Assembly (NCBI RefSeq): GCF_022605165.1
Contig: NC_063068.1
Location: forward strand, 1,550,001 to 1,614,000
Length of the DNA: 64,000 bases
Origin: Purpureocillium takamizusanense
Taxonomy: Eukaryota; Ascomycota; Sordariomycetes; Hypocreales; Ophiocordycipitaceae
Reading direction: 5' to 3'
The notes beneath the pieces are model-generated. The model did no database searches. It was not told the origin of the DNA and saw only the letters and a list, made by a program, of their open reading frames with translations. The translations under genes were made by a program, and so were the position numbers. This document shows, in pieces, positions 56,220 to 64,000 of this stretch (positions are counted from its first letter, which is position 1; each line of letters opens with the position of its first letter).

Positions 56220-59120
56220 GGTGTCGGATCAACAAAAAGTATGTCTTGCGTTAAAAAAAAGAACAAGGGATTGTAAGTTGGCCGAAGCCGGGTGTAAGGA
56301 GTGTGATGGTGATGATGCTGAGATCAACGAGAGGACGCAAACAAACGTTTGCAAAACGGCCAAAGTACCAAGCCGTTTTTTTCTTGCTCTGAGACGGGCA
56401 CACAGAGGTAGAGTTGATGGGCAGAAGGGGGGAGAAGAGGCCTCAGCCGGAGGAGGAGCGCCTCCGGTTTTGACGGGAGACGCCACGCACTCCAGCAGCA
56501 CTCACAGACAAATCTCTCGTGCAATGCGGCTCTGCTAGGCTCGACCAAGTACCCTACCCACGCCGCACTACTACTCCTACTACTCTATACTACGTACTAC
56601 TCGTAGACTCGGAGACTTCCTCAACTGGGGCCGCCGAGCTACGGCGGCCAGACATCGTGGTGACCCAACACTACGACGTGCTACTACTACTACGTACGCA
56701 GGCACGCGCCAAGAGGAACAACAGGCAAAAGGGCTCCCCCCCATGCTCACAGCGCCGGGCCGCCGCCCTGACGATGAGATTTGACGAAGGCGGCCCCCCT
56801 CTCACCCCTCGTGGCCCCAGCCCGCGCACGCAACGGCGAACGATATGGGAAGCGAACCGTGAGGAGAAAGTGGCACTGCTTGTGGGCTTGTCGAATCCTC
56901 CTCGATGTGATGTTCAGGAACAGGTATAGCGTGGGAGGGAAAAAAAGAGGGGAGGGTGTGGCGAGGCGCCGGCGGCCATTGGGCTGAAGAAACGATGGGA
57001 AGAAGCCGTTCGTTCGTTCGTGGATCACGCCAAGGCAGAGAGAGGGCCTTGATCGTGAGCCGCCCAATCCGGCCCCGAACTGTTAAGCCCCAGAGGCGAT
57101 AGTGGCCCGTTTGTGGTAACAAAGGACCAATACACCCAATCTCTGCTGGCCCTGTTCGGCGCCTTCTTCTTGCGGGCAAGGCTTGCGGGTTATTGGTAGA
57201 CGGCGCTTCTTCATCATGCAAGTGTCTGGACTGGGTGCAAGTTGGTGACGGCGGTGGAGAGTGATGAGATTGATTGATGCGGGCAGAGGGAACCCCCCGC
57301 CCATGCCATCCCAGGTGGGCGGTCCGAAGCAAGTAGTACTTGAAGCACTGGACCGCCGCATCCTGTCGGTTCGGTTGCGCAGAGAAAAGGGGCTCGAGTT
57401 CTTTTTGCCGGTTCGGTGATCAGACACGATGACCATGGCCATTCATACCACGACGGCCGTTTCGTCACGCCATGCGGTCACGCCCCCCCCCCCGTTGTAA
57501 GCTCTCAAGCTTCATGAGTAGTACCCCGCGTAACACCGAGCAAGACGACCTTCCTTGCCCCCTCGCCTCGGCCTCGGCAATCTCGATGCCCGCCCACACG
57601 TTACGTGGGAGTCAGACAGGGCGACTCGTGCTGTGCCTTGTGGGGTGGACGTAGGGACGGGAAATCTGGCAGTTGCGACTGCAAATCCGGCTGAGGCCGA
57701 GGTCTTCAGCAGGGGGGGGCGGCCGTCTGTGCTGGCCTTGCTGGGCGGCTCCATGGGCTCTCAAGGTCCGCGGCGCAGTTTAGGTTGTGAAGAAGATGTG
57801 GGCGCTTCGTAGGAAAGGGCTAAAGGGGGGCCTGGTCGGTCCACAAAGACCTCGTCACCCCTGAGCCGGACCCCTGTTCCCGGAGCGTTCCTGGACAATC
57901 TGGGCCCTCGCCGTCAGCCGCCACCCTGCTTCTTTTCTCCGTCGTGTTGGTCAAGCGCAATCCAGCCATCAACGAGGGCGGGCCAAAGGGACGGGGCTGG
58001 CCGTGGTCGCCCGGCTGGCCCCCCCAGTTAGTCGTCGTGAACGGCTCCCACGGAAGTCATAGTTTGGTTCCTCCTCACTTTCTCGCCCTCAATGCCAATC
58101 CGTACGTAGGTAGCCATCCCGCCGCGTAGCCGCCCATCGCCGTGTGTTCTTTATTAGCCGGACGGAGGTAATCTCACGGGACCAGACTGGGCCTATTCCC
58201 GCGACTCGGTCAATTCTGTGAAGAGGCTAACTATGGACAAGCGAGAGAGTCCAGAGCCGGCTTTGCAACGACGGCTGACACCGCGCGCCGCTGTGTGTGT
58301 TTGGTACTAAGGGAGGGGGCAACGATATGTGCGCTGATTCAAGGAGCCAGCAACCGTGGTTCCAGCTTCCTGCATATTCGCCGTTGCTCCCACCGCAAGA
58401 CGAGCTCTGTTGGTCGTGCCATACAATCACAAGCAAACGGAACCTTGCCGAATTGAGGAACTTGAGTAGGGCCAAGGTTCCAGGGCTGAATCTCAGTGTT
58501 GGGCTGGGTGCTGGCGTCGGACGCTTTGCTGTAAAGAGCCGTAGCCCATACTCGGTTAGTAAGTTATTACTTGCATGCAGACTTCGGCGCGGACCCGGGG
58601 CTGTGGATATTGCCTTATTACCGTCGACCAAGGAATCGTCCATACATTACATGTCACGACACGGACCCAACAACATGACAAAGCGGCCTGCCTCAGTGCC
58701 CACGACGATGATGGCAACGTTGATTAGTTATCGTCCGCGCCATTTTCCGAGCTGGGGCCGACGGGCATCCATACTGCACGGCGATGAACATACGTACTAC
58801 AAGTCAAGGATGGACTCATCATATTGAGACGCACCGATTGACCACGACTCCAGCTGGCCTTGTCCAGGTGTCTCCCGGGTTTAAAGCACGCGTTTGTTGC
58901 CGGGAAACTGACTCACAACTTGGCGGTAATAACGCTGGTCGGCATGACATGGCTCTTTGCCAGGCACAAGCCTCCCCCGACCATCAAATGTTCCTGCAGG
59001 TCGTTCGCTCCCGGCAGCCGTGCTCACATGTCACAGCAGCCGTGCAATCTCTCTATCGGACTGAGGCTGACTCGACCCGAAGAACTTTAAACAACTCAAG
59101 GTTTCGTGCGACTGTGATGA

Positions 59121-59146
59121 GTGTGTGTGTGTGTGTGTGCGCGCGC
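59121..59146. repeat. Alternating purine-pyrimidine run (GT)n(GC)n
   Basis: A (GT)9 run passes directly into (GC)n, giving about 26 bases of strict purine-pyrimidine alternation, the type of sequence able to adopt Z-DNA. Confidence 0.9.
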
Positions 59147-60015
59147 ATCCCCTGACGGGACAAAGCGATGTAGTCAAAGGCCTTGAGTATATCTTGACTA
59201 CTGTACATCGCGGCCTATCGTACTGTACGCTGGCAACCCTACCAACAATGGTCGCCGCGCCCTGTGTCCAATAGCCACGTGTTTTTCGCCAAAGCCTCAC
59301 CCGGTCCAAACGTCCTCGTCACGAATTGATCTGGCGTTTCCGCGTAGACGCGTCGTGACGCGACGACGACAACATGAACCACCTCGGGATCGCGGGGTTG
59401 GAGAAGCGGGGGGGGGACTGGACTGACTGGGCCTCTCAGACAGGCCCCTTGGGGGGAAGGGGAAGAAGTTGAAATCTGCGTCAACTTTGCCGCTTCTTTT
59501 TTGAATCGGCGACACGGGTGCAAACGCGGCTTGTTCGAGACACGCAGGCAGTTGAGGCTGTTGCAAGCAAGCATCTCGGAGGCGGCTCCGAAGAGTGAAA
59601 CCCAGACCAGACCAGACGAGACCAGACGGAAGGGGTGCGGAGTTGCTGGGACACACACGGAACCAATCCTCGAAAGATGCTACAGTCTACATAACTGAGT
59701 AGTTCTACGAAGTACTCCTACTACAAGTAGTAATTCGCGAGACACACTGTGGACACGCGCCGCGCCCCGATCCTGCAAGCATCATGCATGCATGTCTCTC
59801 CACACGCGGCTCTGCCAGGAGTACATCAGCACAGCCAAACAGCCTCTAGTACAACTTACAGTGGGTGTAACCTGTCAAAACTCGTCGACTGTCGTCTGTC
59901 ACACCATCATGTGCTCTCCACCTCGTCCCTCTCAGGCTCGTCAAAAATGGGCACCTCGCCCTCTGTAACTCTCGTGTTGCACCGCCACCGCGACGTCTGC
60001 TCCATCCATCCACTC

Positions 60016-60108
60016 AGCAGCAGCAGCAGCAGCACCATCCATCGGCTGTCAGGCGGCCGTCAAACAGCGCGAGCCACCACCGGCCGATTACTACTGCTGC
60101 TGCTGCTG
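60016..60108. repeat. Facing AGC and CTG triplet repeats
   Basis: An AGC run (60016-60034) and a CTG run (60094-60108) lie 60 bases apart and are complementary, so the transcribed or single-stranded DNA could form a hairpin. Confidence 0.85.
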
Positions 60109-61648
60109 TTCCGATCGCCCGCCCGCCCGCCTGCCCGCCTGTGCGCCCCCCCCCCCCCGAGATCTTGAACACGCCACTGCATGTCTCAGCACCCTGCCGG
60201 CGGCGATATATGGGGAACCGTGCATTTCTTGGGTGTGTGTGTACGAGGATCGAATTTTTGTTTTTCCCCCACACCGACAAGCAAAGCGTGTAAGTCGGCA
60301 GCAGCAGCAGCAAGGACCAGGAAAAAGGTGGTCGCATGCCTGCCGATCGTCCCTGCAGCACGAGTTGCATCTCGGCAGTCAGTCATCAGTCAAAGCTGAG
60401 CCCATCCCCAGCCAACGGCATGGCCGAGTCATGCGGCAAGGGCATCAAAGGAAGAGAGAGAAAGAAAAGAAAAAAAAAACTTTAACCATGAGCGCCTTTT
60501 CTTCGGGGAAAGCGAGAATACGTAGAGACTTTGAGACGCATGCCCGCCCCTGCCTCCAACCACCCCCCACTAGCTTCCCACCTCCCTTGCAGCGGCCAAC
60601 GTGCTTCTCCTCCCTCTGCATCTGCACCCCTTCTTCCTACACACAAAAAACTGCATCCCCTACTCTGCGTACTACGAGTCAACTCGCCCTTTTCGCAACC
60701 CTTGGGAACAGCTTTCGCCTCCAAGTCTCCATGCGAGAGCCACTATCACGACGGCCTGTCCTAGAAATCGATATGCAGGAGGCTCGTGGCTTGTCAAGGA
60801 CGAGCGGCGCCCCTGCTGCTCGTTGCCCTCCCCCTCCCTTTCCTACCGCAACACCATGCGGCCGGCAGAAAAGTCCTCGTGGAAGAGGCGCTGCGCATGC
60901 GGTAGCCGTCGTTCTCTTGCCACCTGACTACGTACCCCCCATGGCGTCATTATCTCGCGGTTCTTGCAACCTGCCCGGGAGGAAGAGGGGGGGTGGTTCC
61001 CCCTCCTTGCTTTTTGCCTATGAGGCTCACGGTAGGGACTGCCTCGTGATGATGAGCCGATGCTGCAGTATGGTCCCCGCCGACGGTCCCGCGTTGCATA
61101 CCAACCACCAAGCTTCCAGGCGCTGAGCCTCTGACCAGAATGCGCGAGACAGCCTTCACACGCCACCTTGATTGACCTGCACAGGTGTGCGCGGGACGCA
61201 GGCTCTTCCCCTCCCCACTGGAATGCCCTAGACGGACGAAGAGAGGATCGTAAGGGGTGCGAGGGATACGTAGAGAGACGGGGGGGAGGCTTGGGGAGGC
61301 TGTACAGTCAGTCAGTCAACACACTCCTCCTCCTTCTCGTATCGCGAGGCGGGAGCCGATGCCCCACGCCCATGTCTTAAACACAGTCGGGGAGCTGGGA
61401 CGTGTAACGAGCGAGGGCTGGGTCTTGTTTTGAGTCGCCTGGTCGTATAACATACGCCCCCCTTCTATTTTCCATTTCTACTCTTCTCGTCCGTCCGTCA
61501 AGCAGTTGCCGCTTCTCGCGCTCTTCACCACCATCCCCCCGCTGCCGAAGCCCCGGCCTGCTTTCGCAAACGAGCAACGTGGGAGCATAGGTGACCGCGA
61601 CCAGACTATAGCAACGCCAGCAAGCAGGCAAGCCGACCGCCGCCCATC

Positions 61649-62959
61649 ATGATGGACCACGCAAGCAAGCTGGCAGATCTCACCCTCCCCATCTCCAAGT
61701 TCTACCAACCCGTCGCCAACTACTCCTACCCTCGCAACGAGCATGCCGCGGGAGGAGGTCGCTGCAGCGCCAGCAGCAGGCCTTCGACAGCCAGGTCGGA
61801 GAGGACGTCACTCGGGTCCGAGGGCTCGGCGCCTGGTCTCATCGATGACCGTACCGACTCTGAGGTGTCCCTGGACGACGACTACCAGTGGCATGCCAAC
61901 ATGTCGGAGCCGTGGGAGAACTTTTGGCCTCGAGATACCACCACCACCATGACGACCACGACGACGATGACGACGGTAATGAAGAAGAAGCCCCTGGAGG
62001 AGCCCACGATCCACCCCAAGAAGCAGTATCCCGCCTTGGTACCGCCGCCCCGCGACCCTCGGAGACGTCAGCCGTCTCCGAGCAGAGGCTGCCCGGCATG
62101 GCCGCTCCCCGAGGGCTCGTCTCGAGAGCGAAGCAGGAAGCCTGCGGCCACTTACACGGCCTCCCCGAAGCAGAGGGCGCCCATCACCTACAGCGCATTT
62201 CCGAAGCCACCACCAAAGAGTCCTTCCACTACGCCGTGTGTGAGTCGTCAGGCAGGGCCCATCTTGAAGCCGGCCTCGCGGCCTGCTCTGCGGCCGGTCC
62301 GCCCCCCGCGTCCGGACGATGAGCTCCTCATCGACTGCGTCCAGCCTCCTGCCTCGGCCCCGGCCATCATCACTTCATGCCCTCCCACGGGCCGCAACTC
62401 GCCGCGACAAGACTCTCCCATGTCACCCACCATGGACTGGTCACCCGTCGTGCAACGGCAGACCAGGTCACTCGACGAGGGCAACAACCGACCCCTGACG
62501 GCAAATGCATGCGTCTACTCCCCCGACGCCTTCCCCACACGCCCACCGCTCTCTCCCTGCCGTCAAGCCCCCAACAAAGCACGCACGCCACGACAATTCA
62601 AGTCCATGGCGCAACTCGTTGCGAAGCCCCTTCCCCCGCTCCCGGTGGCGTCGACACGGCCGCCGCTGGTCGAGCCTCACTCCGTCTTCGAAGACGACTC
62701 GTCCGACGACGACTGCGAGAGGGAGAACCGCAGGTCCCTCTTCCGCTTCCACAAGCGCTCCGACAGCGACCAGCGCCAGACGTCCAAGGCCCCATCAGCG
62801 TCGCTGGTCGCGCCGGGCAGGCGCCGGGCGCGTGCCCTCACAGCCCCGTCGTCGCCCACGCGGCACCAGCCCGGCCGCTCGTGCAAGCAGGAAACGCCCA
62901 GCTGGAAGAGGCAGGGCCCAGAGGTCTTTGGCCGCATGCTCGGACGGAGGAGCAGATAG
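61649..62959 (+). CDS. Disordered Ser/Pro-rich protein of unknown function
   Basis: A single exon of 436 residues. The first 35 residues (HASKLADLTLPISKFYQPVA, then NYSYPRNEH) look more conserved and ordered. Next comes an acidic patch (SEVSLDDDYQWHANMSEPWE), a Thr/Met run (TTTTMTTTTTMTT) and long Pro/Arg/Ser-rich stretches with several PPLP-like segments. The C-terminus holds RRSLFRFHKRSDSD and GRMLGRRSR, both basic. No domain, signal peptide or membrane segment is visible. The codon pattern is cleaner than in the overlapping frames, the frame is long, and the ATG pair at 61649/61652 sits in a good context after a pyrimidine-rich leader. The other plus frames over the second half are shadows. 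The role is not inferable. Confidence 0.6.
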   Translation: MMDHASKLADLTLPISKFYQPVANYSYPRNEHAAGGGRCSASSRPSTARSERTSLGSEGSAPGLIDDRTDSEVSLDDDYQWHANMSEPWENFWPRDTTTTMTTTTTMTTVMKKKPLEEPTIHPKKQYPALVPPPRDPRRRQPSPSRGCPAWPLPEGSSRERSRKPAATYTASPKQRAPITYSAFPKPPPKSPSTTPCVSRQAGPILKPASRPALRPVRPPRPDDELLIDCVQPPASAPAIITSCPPTGRNSPRQDSPMSPTMDWSPVVQRQTRSLDEGNNRPLTANACVYSPDAFPTRPPLSPCRQAPNKARTPRQFKSMAQLVAKPLPPLPVASTRPPLVEPHSVFEDDSSDDDCERENRRSLFRFHKRSDSDQRQTSKAPSASLVAPGRRRARALTAPSSPTRHQPGRSCKQETPSWKRQGPEVFGRMLGRRSR

Positions 62960-63719
62960 TTTTTTTTTTTGTTCTACCGACAATGACGCCCATGACCTCT
63001 ATCACGCGAGAGAGAGAGAGAGAGACGTTGCTTAGACGGGTTTCACAAGGGCACTGCATCTCGAGGCGCATAATTCTTGGGAGCATCATATCCATTATGG
63101 GAAAAGATTCATGATCATGAGGGAGTAGTACAATACGATGACTTCTTACAACTTGAAAGCGTACGTCTGAGGAAGTAGAGGCTCACCTCTTGATGTTGGC
63201 CATGACATGCTCACTTTGGCGTGGTTGGAGACATACCTATGAAGTACTGGGTATGTGCCTCGCTCGGGAGTCCCATAAACGACTGTTTACACCCGCGGCG
63301 CACAATCCAGAAGCTCAACTAGGCGGCGATTTTTTGCACAGAAGACATCTCTCTTTGTTCTCTATGCGCCACGCCCGATCTAGTTGAAACAACCTCCACC
63401 ATTGGCGCAAAGCTACCTATCCACCCCAGCTTCGTCTCCGAAATGTAGCTCGCTTACACGCGTCCACCGCCTCCGCCTCTACCTCTGCTATGATTCGCGT
63501 TACCCATTCCAGTCATTTCCTTCATACACCACGAACATGGTCAACACTGACTGGCCCGTGGACAAATACATAAATCGTCGAGATCGTACGATTCTCATGT
63601 TCCATTCCCTTGCGATCGTGATACTTTTTTAAGAAAAAGGCGGGCATCGCCATGCTCGAGGCCCACAAACGCCATGCTCAAAACCCAAATAAATCCCAAC
63701 TTCGCCGTCACACGCCCCC
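62960..63719. other. Intergenic region
   Basis: The 3' region of the disordered-protein gene with a T run (62960-62970) and a GA repeat (63009-63023). No gene is supported. Confidence 0.55.
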
Positions 63720-64000
63720 CTACACTACATCCCTCGCCAAGCGGTTTCCCTTCTCCGTGAACCTTCTCAGGCGCCTCACACTCAGGCCCTGCTCGTCCCT
63801 CCCTGGCAGGAGGCCGAAGAACCACACGCTCTCTTCGCGAGGATCGTCTCGCCCCGCGCCTAGACGCACCTCGAGGTCGCGATGTGAGCGCACAGCGCGG
63901 AAGGCCGCATCCTGAACGAGCTCATCGGCAGAGCATAGAGCCAAGACACCAGCCGGCGAACTAACTGAGTGGGGCAGCATGAACTGCCTCCGGCGGGGCA
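63720..64000 (-). CDS. Partial protein, C-terminal end only (runs off the window)
   Basis: A minus-strand frame stays open from the window edge to a stop at 63720, covering about 92 residues. It reads SADELVQDAAFRAVRSHRDL, then EVRLGAGRDDPREESVWFFG and LLPGRDEQGLSVRRLRRFTE. The composition is that of a soluble, charged protein rather than of a GC-driven shadow. There is no recognisable domain, and the 5' part lies outside the window. Confidence 0.4.
   Translation of the reverse strand, partial: PRRRQFMLPHSVSSPAGVLALCSADELVQDAAFRAVRSHRDLEVRLGAGRDDPREESVWFFGLLPGRDEQGLSVRRLRRFTEKGNRLARDVV

Larger units (their letters stand above)
56220..61648. other. 5.4-kb region without supported genes
   Basis: GC-rich, low-complexity DNA. 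Many open frames exist, but they are Pro/Arg/Ser-rich, overlap each other and lack recognisable domains, good splice-linked continuations or signal peptides. It contains CTA triplets (56.56-56.70 kb), a GT/GC alternating run (59121-59146) and facing AGC and CTG triplet runs (60016-60034, 60094-60108). Unrecognised small genes cannot be excluded. Confidence 0.5.

Noticed and set aside
60233..61126. 297-residue plus frame in the gene desert
   Set aside because: Low-complexity, Arg/Ser/Pro-rich, no conserved motif, and overlapped by other equally open frames.
1..64000. Secondary-metabolite or other pathway gene cluster
   Set aside because: No polyketide synthase, peptide synthetase, terpene synthase or P450 is present; the regulator, reductase and protease are separated by housekeeping genes.

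Overview
The window looks like a chromosomal segment of a filamentous ascomycete, most likely a Sordariomycete and probably Hypocreales-like. This is inferred from protein content and gene architecture; no marker fixes the species. Genes are GC-rich and carry short introns, mostly 45-80 nt, with GT..AG ends and CTRAY-type branch points. They lie on both strands with no operon logic and are separated by long, GC-rich, low-complexity intergenic DNA. I see no tRNA or rRNA gene, no CRISPR array, no intact transposon and no biosynthetic gene cluster. Exon borders below were worked out by hand from splice signals, reading phase and protein continuity.

Left third (1-24.3 kb): a multi-pass family-2 glycosyltransferase (+), an EF-3-like ABCF ATPase of the New1/Elf1 type (-), a Zn(II)2Cys6 transcription factor (-), an F-box-like protein (+), the meiotic cohesin kleisin Rec8 (+), a Rab escort protein (-) and the exosome subunit Rrp43 (-).

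Middle (24.3-45 kb): a ferric reductase (+), a short orphan protein (+) convergent with the large subunit of molybdopterin synthase (-), a three-exon small secreted cysteine-containing protein (-) hidden in AT-richer DNA, an RBM5/10-like splicing factor with RRM, RanBP2 zinc finger and G-patch (+), a GPI-type aspartic protease (-), two related proteins with a Cys-rich N-terminus (-) and an acyl-CoA thioesterase (-).

Right third (45-64 kb): an Osh1-type oxysterol-binding protein (-), an X-intrinsic-protein-type aquaporin (-), a 1.5-kb repeat island, and a GH18 chitinase with a long Ser/Thr-rich cell-wall tail (-). A 5.4-kb stretch without convincing genes follows, then a disordered orphan protein (+) and the 3' end of a gene that runs off the window (-).

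The genes are mostly housekeeping (translation, RNA decay, splicing, cohesion, vesicle traffic, Mo-cofactor, fatty-acid metabolism) mixed with cell-wall and surface functions (glycosyltransferase, chitinase, aspartic protease, ferric reductase, aquaporin). Nothing indicates that neighbours act in one pathway. The least expected items are the hidden secreted protein, the repeat island (a 23-nt palindrome-bearing array and a 12-nt array between inverted 19-bp arms) and the Cys-rich gene pair.
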